From NCBI GenBank assembly GCA_964355975.1, contig CAYHFW010000001.1, positions 124,001-188,000 of the forward strand: a stretch of 64,000 nt of DNA, given 5' to 3'. A program made the translations under genes and the position numbers. Origin of the DNA: F1-60-MAGs104 sp964355975. GTDB taxonomy: Bacteria > Planctomycetota > Phycisphaerae > Phycisphaerales > SM1A02. The notes beneath the pieces are model-generated. The model was not told the origin of the DNA. It searched no databases and saw only the letters and a program-made list of their open reading frames with translations. Numbering within the stretch: position 1 is the first letter of the stretch; each line of letters opens with the position of its first letter. Below are positions 26,236 to 33,874 of this stretch, one piece after another.

Positions 26236-27087
26236 ATGCCAGCATCTCGATCGCGAACGTCTGAGTGGAAGAGAAGTATGCAGCAGGTCTTTGAGCGGGG
26301 AGGCACGCTCGAGATTTCGATCGCCCACGGCGATGCTTCTGCGCCAGCGCAGCGAGAGGCAGACGCAGGATCTGCCGACCTCGTCTGGCGCCTGAAGATC
26401 GTCGCACTCGAAGAAGAGTCGGTACTCGTCGAAGCACCCGTTGCTCTTGGCAAGACTTTTCATATCGATGATGGGATCGCGCTCGTGGGTGCGATCACCA
26501 TCGGCCAGAATCGCTGGAAGTTCACGACGAAGAAACTCGGGGACGAACGCCCTGCAGGATCGCGCGGCGAGTGCATGCGATTGCAACTTCCCGATGGCGT
26601 CGAGCGATGTTTGCGTCGGTTCGTGCGCGTTGAAGCGAGCGAACTCAATCTGCCGAGTGTCAGCCTTTGGCCCTTGCTCGATCCACGCACAATCGTTGCG
26701 GCAGAGACAGCCAACGATGCCGCGTTCCAAGCCTTCGCTGCAGGACTACCCATTGCGACAACGACCGCACCGATGCCAACGGTAGGGCCGAAGTTTTCTG
26801 CAACGCTCATGAACGTCGGCGGCGGTGGTGTTGGATTGCGCGTCGAACCGCAAGATTCTGCCGTACTCGGTCGTCATCGAATTTTCTGGATCGAGATTCC
26901 GCTCGGCCGAGATCATCCCGTCCCGATTGTTGCGACTGGCAAGGTCGTGCACACGCATCTCGATAGTTCGCAGCGCACATACATCGGCGTATCATTCGAC
27001 TTCACTTTTCACATGGCTCATCAGCAGATCGTTGTTGAGCAAATTCACCGCGCAATGCAACAAGCGCAAGTTCGCAAGGAGGCCTAA
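26236..27087 (+). CDS. PilZ-like domain protein
   Basis: A 283-residue soluble protein. The N-terminal half resembles a YcgR-type beta domain (LKIVALEEESVLVEAP). The second half begins with an R-rich RCLRRFVRV segment, as in PilZ RxxxR motifs, and has a degenerate second motif (MNVGGGGVGLRV instead of D/N-x-S-x-x-G). PilZ domains bind cyclic di-GMP; here the second motif is altered, so binding is uncertain. An HD-GYP phosphodiesterase is encoded 7 kb downstream. The Bax inhibitor-like gene follows after 3 bases. Confidence 0.6.
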   Translation: MPASRSRTSEWKRSMQQVFERGGTLEISIAHGDASAPAQREADAGSADLVWRLKIVALEEESVLVEAPVALGKTFHIDDGIALVGAITIGQNRWKFTTKKLGDERPAGSRGECMRLQLPDGVERCLRRFVRVEASELNLPSVSLWPLLDPRTIVAAETANDAAFQAFAAGLPIATTTAPMPTVGPKFSATLMNVGGGGVGLRVEPQDSAVLGRHRIFWIEIPLGRDHPVPIVATGKVVHTHLDSSQRTYIGVSFDFTFHMAHQQIVVEQIHRAMQQAQVRKEA

Positions 27088-27090
27088 GTC

Positions 27091-27900
27091 ATGTCACTCG
27101 TATCCACCAATCCAATTCTTGCCGACGGAGTTCTCGCAGGCGCCCTCGGTCAAGTCGATCGATCGTCGCAGGTCTGCACAGTCTCTGGCGTCATCAACAA
27201 GACCGCAGGATGCGTGCTTTTGGCCGCAGTTTCTGGGGCAGTTGCAGTGCCGATCACGAAGGCGTTTCCTGCAGCGATGTGGATTGCATTCTTCGCCTCA
27301 CTCGCTGTTTCGGTCGCGTCGATCTTTCTGGTGCGCAAGTCTCCTCGCATGGCTGCTTCGATCACCGTGCTCTACTCAGTGACGCAAGGGTTCATGCTCG
27401 GTGCGCTGGGCATGTTGCTTGAAGGCATCCTCACCGCAAACAAGATCGCAGTTCCGGGCGGCATTGCATTGCAAGCATTCGTGATCGTCGTTGCGTTGAT
27501 GCTCGCGATGCTCACGCTCTTTCGCATGGGTCTTCTCACCGGTGGCGCGATGTTTCAGAAAGTGCTCTCGGTTGTCACCGCTGGCATCTTTTTCATCTTC
27601 CTCATCTCAATGGTGATGAGCCTCTTCGGTGCGAGCATGCCGTTTCTCTCGCTCTCCTCAGCAGCAGGTGGCGGAAACGCAGCGCTCGTCGGACTCGGCA
27701 TCAATGCCGTCGTCTTGATCGTTGCAGCGCTCTGGCTGATTATCGATTTTCGTCAAGTGCAGGACGCGGTCGCTGCTGGAGCACCCGCATCCGCTGAGTG
27801 GTATCTCACCTTCGGATTGATCGTCACGCTTGCGTGGGTCTATCTCGAAGCGTTGAAACTTGTCTTTCGCATCGCCATGATGTTTGGCGATCGAAAGTAA
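27091..27900 (+). CDS. Bax inhibitor-1/YccA family membrane protein
   Basis: A 269-residue protein with seven predicted membrane helices. The family pattern begins with the N-terminal TVSGVINKTAGCVLLAAVSG. It continues with SVTQGFMLGALGMLLEG, then GINAVVLIVAALWLIIDF and ASAEWYLTFGLIVTLAWVYLE. Members are implicated in calcium leak or protease regulation at the membrane, but bacterial roles vary. An AAGGAGG just before the ATG is a strong Shine-Dalgarno. It probably belongs to the same transcript as the PilZ-like gene. Confidence 0.9.
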   Translation: MSLVSTNPILADGVLAGALGQVDRSSQVCTVSGVINKTAGCVLLAAVSGAVAVPITKAFPAAMWIAFFASLAVSVASIFLVRKSPRMAASITVLYSVTQGFMLGALGMLLEGILTANKIAVPGGIALQAFVIVVALMLAMLTLFRMGLLTGGAMFQKVLSVVTAGIFFIFLISMVMSLFGASMPFLSLSSAAGGGNAALVGLGINAVVLIVAALWLIIDFRQVQDAVAAGAPASAEWYLTFGLIVTLAWVYLEALKLVFRIAMMFGDRK

Positions 27901-27905
27901 CGCGA

Positions 27906-28184
27906 TCAATACTCTTTCGAATCAAACGCACCGTAATCGTCGACATCTGCTTGCGCAGGGTCGGCGAGATCTGTGCTGAGGTCGAGTCCAGCTTCGAGTT
28001 TAAAAATCAAGTGCGCGGTGTATGACATCTCGACTGGATGGTCGTGACCGAATCGTCTCGCGACGTTTCGAAAGATGTCTGTGACGCGCGGCGCAACGCA
28101 TTCGATGATGCGTCGATCCCCGTTGTCTCGAAACAGTGCGTAGTACCCGTCGCCGAGATAATCCACTGATAGGTCGCCGTCCAT
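27906..28184 (-). CDS. Small acidic protein of unknown function
   Basis: A 92-residue, strongly acidic protein with no hydrophobic segment. It begins MDGDLSVDYLGDGYYALFRDNGD and ends in an Asp-rich tail. I recognise no family. The gene is well supported: AAGGAGG lies 6-7 bases before the ATG, and a TACATT hexamer lies 21 bases upstream (28206-28211). It is one of the few genes here with a conventional leader. It converges on the Bax inhibitor-like gene with 5 bases between stops. Confidence 0.7.
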   Translation of the reverse strand: MDGDLSVDYLGDGYYALFRDNGDRRIIECVAPRVTDIFRNVARRFGHDHPVEMSYTAHLIFKLEAGLDLSTDLADPAQADVDDYGAFDSKEY

Positions 28185-28241
28185 GGTCGATCCTCCTTGC
28201 GTGCAAATGTACTCAACAGCGTCAATCGACGACAGCCCAAG

Positions 28242-29054
28242 TCAATAATTGTCAGTCGTCAATCGTTCGCGCGCCTCGCGGAAGGCAGCCTCTTGCGCGT
28301 CGAGCCGCTGCTTCACTGCGTTGAGTTGCGCCTCGGCTTCACGCCGCGCATCTCGACTCGCCCGTCCGAACGTTGGATGCTCGAGCAACTGCTCAAGCTC
28401 GAGCGCCATGATGAGCGCCATCGTCTCAGCGTCGATGTCTGACTCTCCGGCAGTCGCCGCGACCGCATCGAGGGCTTCGAGTTCGCTCACATACTGCGCA
28501 GTGCCAGCAGCGCGTTCCGACTCGTCGCGGTAGAGCAAGAGAGCCTCGCGCGTGCGCTGTCGGCGCTGCTCAATCTGGTCTTCAAGTACTTCTGCAGCAG
28601 CAGCTTGCGGATCGACACCAGCCTGGCCAGTGCGAGCAGTCGGCACCCGAAAGTCTTGTCGCGGTCCGGCAGATTTTCGAGTGAGGGCCTGCGTGTACCA
28701 GTAGCTCAGCGAGTGCGCGTCACGCAGTCTGCGCAGTGCAGTCGAAATCGGTGCAGTTCCGCCGTGGACGGCAGAGTTTCCATCGCGCCGAATCGCGTGC
28801 ATGCTGTCAGCTTCGCGTCGAGGAAGCACACCACGTCGCTCGAGTTCACCCAGCGTCACTCCAAGTTCGGGTGGAAGGGCGTTTCCTAACGTGACGCGCG
28901 CGAGTGTCGACGCCATCATCTCGACCATGAGTCGCAACTTGAAAAGGCAGGCTTCTGGATCGGAATGGGCGTAGGTCTCTGCTTGCTTTCCCAACCGTGA
29001 GAGGCGCCGATCGATCGCTTCGAGAAATCCGAAGTTTGCAGAGGGGTCTTCCAT
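28242..29054 (-). CDS. DUF4145-like N-terminal domain protein with a coiled-coil C-terminus
   Basis: A 270-residue protein. Residues 5-125 look like DUF4145 (ANFGFLEAIDRRLSRLGKQAE, then CLFKLRLMVEMMASTLARV and IRRDGNSAVHGG), a domain often found at the N-terminus of type I restriction HsdR subunits. The C-terminal half is Ala/Glu/Arg-rich and predicted coiled coil (residues about 160-265). No nuclease or helicase domain follows, so it is a free-standing copy. The ATG lies 2 bases after the stop of the TerB-like gene, so they are coupled. Function unknown. Confidence 0.7.
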   Translation of the reverse strand: MEDPSANFGFLEAIDRRLSRLGKQAETYAHSDPEACLFKLRLMVEMMASTLARVTLGNALPPELGVTLGELERRGVLPRREADSMHAIRRDGNSAVHGGTAPISTALRRLRDAHSLSYWYTQALTRKSAGPRQDFRVPTARTGQAGVDPQAAAAEVLEDQIEQRRQRTREALLLYRDESERAAGTAQYVSELEALDAVAATAGESDIDAETMALIMALELEQLLEHPTFGRASRDARREAEAQLNAVKQRLDAQEAAFREARERLTTDNY

Positions 29055-29056
29055 CG

Positions 29057-29473
29057 TCAGCTCGCTGTGCTCACAGGATGCAACATGTCGGTGAGGATGC
29101 GCGCACCGAGGCAGCACTCTTCAACTTGCGCCGAGTTCAAGCGCATCGCACTCGCGAGTGCCGATGCCCATCGCACTTCCGACGCATCCATCTTGCGGTC
29201 GAGCAGGGCGATCATCAACGCGCCCGTCAAAAACTTCTCGCGCGTTTCAATAGGAAGTGCAGCCACCCCCGCGAGGCAATCGATCAATGAGAGACGTTGC
29301 ATGCGCGCTGCAGACTTTCCCTCGATACAGACATCCTCAGAGAAGCCCAAGACCGACTGCGCGAAGAGCCCCGCAGCTGAAAGTTGAGGTTGCGTCGACT
29401 GGCTCGAGCATGCGGCCGTCATTCCACGGGCTGTCAGAAACCAGAGTGTTGCTCGTTCGATATCCGCAGACAT
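29057..29473 (-). CDS. TerB-like helical protein
   Basis: A 138-residue helical protein. The segment LIDCLAGVAALPIETREKFLTGALMIALLDRKMDASE (about 63-99) resembles the TerB/tellurite-resistance fold, with an acidic DRKMDASE turn like the D-G-x-x-x-x-E of that family. Similarity is judged by eye and is moderate. A TAAACT hexamer 6 bases before the ATG suggests a leaderless message. It forms a two-gene unit with the DUF4145-like gene. Confidence 0.55.
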   Translation of the reverse strand: MSADIERATLWFLTARGMTAACSSQSTQPQLSAAGLFAQSVLGFSEDVCIEGKSAARMQRLSLIDCLAGVAALPIETREKFLTGALMIALLDRKMDASEVRWASALASAMRLNSAQVEECCLGARILTDMLHPVSTAS

Positions 29474-29479
29474 GGCAGT

Positions 29480-29485
29480 AGTTTA
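29480..29485 (-). promoter_or_regulatory. Putative -10 (TAAACT) for the TerB-like/DUF4145 pair
   Basis: It contains the stop codon of the upstream CoA-transferase gene and ends 6 bases before the ATG at 29473. Confidence 0.4.
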
Positions 29486-30676
29486 CGATTGAACGGTCGA
29501 ATCTTGTCGCGCGCCGCGAAGAGAAAGTTCTTTGAGAATCGCCGCGCGGTCTTGGTCGAGGTCGGGCGCCTTGCGCCGCGCAGTGCGCGTGTCGACCGAA
29601 CTCATCTTGATCGGGTTGCCCGGTACGCGGGTCGTGGGCAGAAGTGGGTCGTCGACAGGAACGATCATCCCGCGCGCGGTGACCTGTGGCATCTCGATCA
29701 TCTGCGCCACTGATTGGATCGGCGCGCATGGCACCTGCGCCCGCGTGAGGGTTTCGATCCACGCGCCTGCAGTGTCAGTGGCGAGCGTCGTGGTGAGTTC
29801 TCGCTCGAGCTCATCGACCTGCTCGATGCGGCGGGCGTTCGAGGCGAAGCTGGGGTTGGTGGCGAGGTCTTCCCGTCCAATCGCAGCGCAGAGCTTTCCA
29901 AAGAGTTGGTCATTTCCTGCAGCGATGACGATCCACTCATCTTTGCACCGAAACGCCTGAAAAGGTGCGATGGATGGATGGCGCGAGCCGAGCGCCGCAG
30001 GAGAAATCTCGGTCGTTGTGCAGGTTGTGACTGCTGCCTCAAGGAAGGCAATCTGACAGTCGAGCATCGCGACGTCGATGAGGCATCCAGTGCCAGTTGT
30101 CGAGCGTTTATGGATGGCACTCACAATTCCAAGGGCGAGATACATGCCCGCGACGAGGTCGCCCATCGAGATTCCAACTCGAACAGGTGGGGCGCCGTGG
30201 TGCCCCGTCAAACTCATGACGCCGCTCAACGCCTGAACGATGATGTCGTACGCGGGCTGCGCCGAGAGGGGGCCAGTTCTTCCAAATCCAGAGACCGCGC
30301 CGTAGATCAAGCGGGGCCAGCGCGCATGGACTGTTTGCCACGAATATCCCAGCGAATCCATGACCGCCGGGGAGTAGTTCTCGACGAGCACATCCGCCCC
30401 GTCGAGCAATGCTTCGAAGATCAATCGATCTGCCGAGTCTTTCAAGTCGAGCGCGATCGACTCTTTGTCGCAGTTGACGCTTGTGAAGTAGAGACTCTTT
30501 TCGTTGTGATGGGGACCAAACGCGCGCGAGTCATCGCCGCATCCAGGCCGCTCGACTTTGATCACACGCGCGCCGAGCGAAGCAAGCGTCGAAGTTGTGA
30601 ATGGCGCTGCGAGAACGCGTCCAAGATCGATGATGGTGATGCCGCTGAGTGGTGGTGTTCGATCCGTCGCGGGCAT
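29483..30676 (-). CDS. Family III CoA-transferase (CaiB/BaiF type)
   Basis: A 397-residue enzyme that moves CoA between acyl groups through an aspartyl-CoA intermediate. Typical motifs: GITIIDLGRVLAAPFTTSTLASLGARVIKVE at the start, SGFGRTGPLS, then a likely catalytic Asp region IDVAMLDCQIAF, and APFQAFRCKDEWIVIAAGND. Acyl substrate cannot be deduced. The ATG at 30676 is chosen over a GTG 7 codons upstream because TATCCT ends 6 bases before it. It diverges from tRNA-Leu. Confidence 0.9.
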   Translation of the reverse strand: MPATDRTPPLSGITIIDLGRVLAAPFTTSTLASLGARVIKVERPGCGDDSRAFGPHHNEKSLYFTSVNCDKESIALDLKDSADRLIFEALLDGADVLVENYSPAVMDSLGYSWQTVHARWPRLIYGAVSGFGRTGPLSAQPAYDIIVQALSGVMSLTGHHGAPPVRVGISMGDLVAGMYLALGIVSAIHKRSTTGTGCLIDVAMLDCQIAFLEAAVTTCTTTEISPAALGSRHPSIAPFQAFRCKDEWIVIAAGNDQLFGKLCAAIGREDLATNPSFASNARRIEQVDELERELTTTLATDTAGAWIETLTRAQVPCAPIQSVAQMIEMPQVTARGMIVPVDDPLLPTTRVPGNPIKMSSVDTRTARRKAPDLDQDRAAILKELSLRGARQDSTVQS

Positions 30677-30682
30677 CGGCGC

Positions 30683-30688
30683 AGGATA
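30683..30688 (-). promoter_or_regulatory. Putative -10 (TATCCT) for the CoA-transferase
   Basis: It ends 6 bases before the ATG at 30676 on the minus strand and would lie inside the gene if the longer GTG start were used. Confidence 0.45.
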
Positions 30689-30729
30689 GATGCGCACACA
30701 TTGTTGGCATCTTCGCTGGTGCTTTGAGA

Positions 30730-30735
30730 TAGGAT
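30730..30735 (+). promoter_or_regulatory. Putative -10 (TAGGAT) for tRNA-Leu
   Basis: It ends 9 bases before the mature 5' end of tRNA-Leu, where transcription should begin. This is an independent anchor for TANNNT as the -10 in this genome. A TTGGCA lies 20 bases further up (30704-30709). Confidence 0.5.
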
Positions 30736-30744
30736 TCGCACGAA

Positions 30745-30828
30745 AGGCCTGTGGCGGAATTGGCAGACGCAGCGGACTTAAAATCCGCAGAGTTCACCCT
30801 CATCCGGGTTCAAGTCCCGGCGGGCCTA
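30745..30828 (+). tRNA. tRNA-Leu (UAA)
   Basis: The acceptor strands AGGCCTG and CGGGCCT pair (with one G-U), followed by discriminator A. The anticodon loop CTTAAAA gives UAA at 30779-30781. The T arm CCGGGTTCAAGTCCCGG is perfect, and a long variable arm typical of class II tRNAs is present. CCA is not encoded. Confidence 0.95.
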
Positions 30829-30930
30829 CTGGTCACTTCGTTCGATCTTGCCGATCATGAAATCTTGCGCTCGAACTCTGACTTATTGGTCACAAACTAT
30901 CGTTGCAGAGTTGGCTCAAAATCTCGGCGA

Positions 30931-30962
30931 TTGACTTGTTTTTTTGATGTGCCTGCTACTCT
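30931..30962 (+). promoter_or_regulatory. Putative promoter (TTGACT ... TACTCT) of the capD-like gene
   Basis: TTGACT is at 30931-30936 and TACTCT at 30957-30962, a 20-base spacing that includes a T7 run. TACTCT ends 6 bases before the ATG at 30969. Confidence 0.4.
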
Positions 30963-30968
30963 GCCACC

Positions 30969-32933
30969 ATGATTTCTGGGCTCGATCGAATTCCGCGTCG
31001 GGGGAAACAACTTCTTGCTGCTTCAGTCGATGCCGTTGCATTGGCACTTGCGATGTGGTTGGCACTCGCGGCTCGGCTCGAATCGTGGTGGCCGACCGTC
31101 TCTGGACACTCGCTCGTTTGGCTTTGCACAAGCGCGACGATTGTTGGCATCCCATGTTGTTACACCGCGGGGCTTTACAGAGAGATCACTCGCTATGTCG
31201 GACTTCGATTCGCACTGCACGTCGCCTATGCGGTGAGTGCAACTGTGCTCATCCTTGCGTTCGTTGCGCTGATGGCCGATCGTGGTGCGGGGCTTCCGCG
31301 CTCGGCACTCGTCGGATTCTGGATGGCGGCGCTTCTGGCCATCGGCGGTTCGCGCGCGGTCGCTCGATATCTGATTCGGCGGCGCGGGCAATCCTCGTGC
31401 GCTCGCATGATCATCTACGGCGCGGGCGATGTCGGTGCTGGGCTGGTGTCAATGCTCTCACAAGATCAGCGTTCGACAATTGTTGCATTCGTCGATGATG
31501 ACCCATCGCGCGTTGGTACTGAAGTGCGAAGTTTGCGCATCTATCCAGCATCAGAGATCCGAACGGTTGTGCGCACACTGCACGCCGACACAATCTTGCT
31601 CGCACTTCCTGAGTCGAGTCGCCGCCGTCGGCGGGAGATCTTTCAAGAGCTCACTGCGCTTGGACTGCGCGTGATGCTTGTTCCGACTTTGGCTGAGATT
31701 GCAGAGGGAACGGCCCGAACAGATTCTGTGCGAGCGATGAAGATCGAAGATCTGCTCGGGCGCAATCCAGTTGAGCCAAAGACAGCGCTGCTCTCTCGAA
31801 ACATCAGCGGAGCAAATGTGCTTGTGACTGGGGCAGGCGGATCGATCGGCTCAGAAACCGCGCGACAAGTTCTGCGACAGGGTCCGCGCCGACTGGTGGT
31901 TCTGGACAACTGCGAGTTCAACCTCTACACGATCGAGAATGAATTGCGACGGCTCGTCGGCGAGGCAAGCGGCGTGCAGATCGTGGCAGTGCTCGGTTCG
32001 GTGCTCGATCGAATTCGCCTCGAGCAGGTGATTGTTGGTAACAGCATCGACACGATTTATCACGCGGCTGCGTACAAGCATGTGCCGATCGTTGAAGCGA
32101 ATGAGGTTGAAGGCGTTGCGGTCAATGTCTTGGGAACCCTTCGCACAGCCCAAGTTGCTGAGCAATTGGGAGTGAAGTCTTTCGTGCTCATTTCGACTGA
32201 CAAGGCCGTGCGCCCGACAAGCGTGATGGGGGCGAGCAAGCGACTCGCTGAGAAGTGTTTGCAGGCGATGGCCGATCATGCGCAGCGAACGACAACCCAG
32301 ACGAGCGCGCGCCGTCCGGCGGTTCGCAAGACGCGGTTCGTGATGGTGCGTTTCGGAAACGTGCTCGCATCGAGTGGTTCGGTTGTTCCGCTCTTCACCG
32401 AGCAGATTCGCCGCGGCGGGCCCGTCACGCTGACCCACCCTGACATCACTCGATACTTCATGACGATTCCTGAGGCATCGTCGCTCGTCATTCAGGCTGG
32501 CGCGATGGGTGCTGGAGGCGATGTATTCGTGCTCGACATGGGCGAGCCGGTCAAGATCATCGATCTCGCGCGCAACATGATCCGTCTCGCCGGATACCGC
32601 GAAAAGAGCGACGAGCATCCCGAAGGAGATATTGAGATTCACACGACAGGGCTGCGCCCAGGCGAAAAGCTCTACGAAGAATTGCTCATCGGCGACAACT
32701 GTGGACCGACCGAGCATCCTGCGATCATGCAAGCAAAGGAACGATTTATTCCGTGGGATGCGCTCGAGCCAAGCCTCACGCGGCTCGAGTCGTCGATCGA
32801 TCAACATGACACGCTCGCGGTGCGCGAACTCCTAGAAGAACTTGTCAGCGGATATCACAAGTCACTTGAGGCGGCTGCCGAGTCGTCGAAAGGGCTCTCC
32901 CACCGCACAGAGGGTGTTTCAGAGGACGTCTGA
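30969..32933 (+). CDS. CapD/WbpM-type nucleotide-sugar 4,6-dehydratase
   Basis: A 654-residue polysaccharide biosynthesis protein with four N-terminal membrane helices (to about residue 128). A first Rossmann domain (YGAGDVG, 150-156) is followed by a second catalytic SDR domain (TGAGGSIGSE, 287-296). The active region reads STDKAVRPTSVMGASKR, with Met in place of the usual SDR Tyr, as in the WbpM/PglF/FlaA1 group. These enzymes make 4-keto-6-deoxy UDP-sugars for surface glycans. It is transcribed away from tRNA-Leu. No glycosyltransferases are adjacent. Confidence 0.92.
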   Translation: MISGLDRIPRRGKQLLAASVDAVALALAMWLALAARLESWWPTVSGHSLVWLCTSATIVGIPCCYTAGLYREITRYVGLRFALHVAYAVSATVLILAFVALMADRGAGLPRSALVGFWMAALLAIGGSRAVARYLIRRRGQSSCARMIIYGAGDVGAGLVSMLSQDQRSTIVAFVDDDPSRVGTEVRSLRIYPASEIRTVVRTLHADTILLALPESSRRRRREIFQELTALGLRVMLVPTLAEIAEGTARTDSVRAMKIEDLLGRNPVEPKTALLSRNISGANVLVTGAGGSIGSETARQVLRQGPRRLVVLDNCEFNLYTIENELRRLVGEASGVQIVAVLGSVLDRIRLEQVIVGNSIDTIYHAAAYKHVPIVEANEVEGVAVNVLGTLRTAQVAEQLGVKSFVLISTDKAVRPTSVMGASKRLAEKCLQAMADHAQRTTTQTSARRPAVRKTRFVMVRFGNVLASSGSVVPLFTEQIRRGGPVTLTHPDITRYFMTIPEASSLVIQAGAMGAGGDVFVLDMGEPVKIIDLARNMIRLAGYREKSDEHPEGDIEIHTTGLRPGEKLYEELLIGDNCGPTEHPAIMQAKERFIPWDALEPSLTRLESSIDQHDTLAVRELLEELVSGYHKSLEAAAESSKGLSHRTEGVSEDV

Positions 32934-32965
32934 AAGTTTTACAGAGTGTTTTGGCGACTTTCGCG

Positions 32966-32995
32966 TGGACTTTGGCAGCGCGCCGGCGCTAGGAT
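32966..32995 (+). promoter_or_regulatory. Putative promoter (TGGACT ... TAGGAT) of the second prepilin gene
   Basis: TGGACT (32966-32971) and TAGGAT (32990-32995) are 18 bases apart; the latter ends 7 bases before the ATG at 33003. Confidence 0.4.
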
Positions 32996-33002
32996 TCGAC
33001 CG

Positions 33003-33818
33003 ATGAAGCGATCCAAGCGACGTGCATTCACACTCGTCGAGATACTCGTCGTTGTTGGAATCATCTCACTGCTCGTGGGACTTCTCGTGCCCGCCATCGG
33101 CATGGCACGCAAGGCGAGCAATGCAACTGGCAGCCAAGCGAATCTGAAGCAGTGGGGGGCTGCGACGATTAACTACACGTCCACCCACAAAGAGAAGTTG
33201 CCATGGGAGGGGCTGCCTGCGGTCGCTGACATGCCGGTGAACCTCGCTGAGAGAACGTACTGGGCAAATGCCGTCGCAGAGCTCGCGGGCGAAAAACCGT
33301 ACAGCGAGATCGTGTCGATGGCTGCGAGTGGTCAGGATGAGATTCCAATTCCGCCTGCTCGGTCGCTGTTCATCGATCCAGGTGCGAGCGCCAATGTTGA
33401 AGCACCTTGGGACTTTGGTTCGGGAGCCTTCTGCTTCAACTATGTACCCAACACGAGGCTCAACGATGTGCGCGCTGCCGATCCCGTGCCTGAAGTGAAC
33501 AAGGTGATCACGATGGCGATGATTCCCGATAGTTCGGGCACGGTGCTGATGTTCGAGTTGCGCAGTCGTGCGGATGAACTTTCAGCGACCGATCCTTACT
33601 TTGGACAAGATCTCTCGGTGAATCAATCGGATTGGCGTGGGTTTGCGAACCGACATTTCGATGGTGGCCACATCGTTTTCGCTGACGGGCATGTCTCGCA
33701 TGTGCTCACGGATATCGCAACGCGATCGATGCAGGGGAGTCGTGATCCTGGTCAGCCTCTGGGCGACTGGAACAAGCCGAAGTTGATCTGGAATCCAAAG
33801 GGCACGGCTTCATATTGA
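33003..33818 (+). CDS. Planctomycete-type prepilin (H-x-x-GG ... F-x-DGHV)
   Basis: A 271-residue pseudopilin-like protein. The prepilin signal RRAFTLVEILVVVGIISLLVG has A instead of G before the FTLVE, so cleavage would follow Ala. The N-terminal helix is about 20 residues. Near the C-terminus the HFDGGHIVFADGHVSHV motif, common in planctomycete pseudopilins, is present. The ATG at 33003 has TAGGAT 7 bases upstream; a longer frame from 32946 would include the promoter. Secretion partner genes are not in view. Confidence 0.88.
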   Translation: MKRSKRRAFTLVEILVVVGIISLLVGLLVPAIGMARKASNATGSQANLKQWGAATINYTSTHKEKLPWEGLPAVADMPVNLAERTYWANAVAELAGEKPYSEIVSMAASGQDEIPIPPARSLFIDPGASANVEAPWDFGSGAFCFNYVPNTRLNDVRAADPVPEVNKVITMAMIPDSSGTVLMFELRSRADELSATDPYFGQDLSVNQSDWRGFANRHFDGGHIVFADGHVSHVLTDIATRSMQGSRDPGQPLGDWNKPKLIWNPKGTASY

Positions 33819-33837
33819 CCGCATCGGTTGTTGGGCG

Positions 33838-33867
33838 CTGACGCAAACCAGCCACAGATGGCATAAT
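33838..33867 (+). promoter_or_regulatory. Putative promoter (CTGACG ... CATAAT) of the HD-GYP gene
   Basis: The boxes are 18 bases apart. CATAAT ends 7 bases before the ATG at 33875, again predicting a leaderless message. Confidence 0.4.
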
Positions 33868-33874
33868 TGACACG

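Noticed and set aside
29714..30727. A 337-codon plus-strand frame opposite the CoA-transferase.
   Set aside because: It reads through the CoA-transferase promoter region, has Arg/Asp-rich composition, and no recognisable domain.
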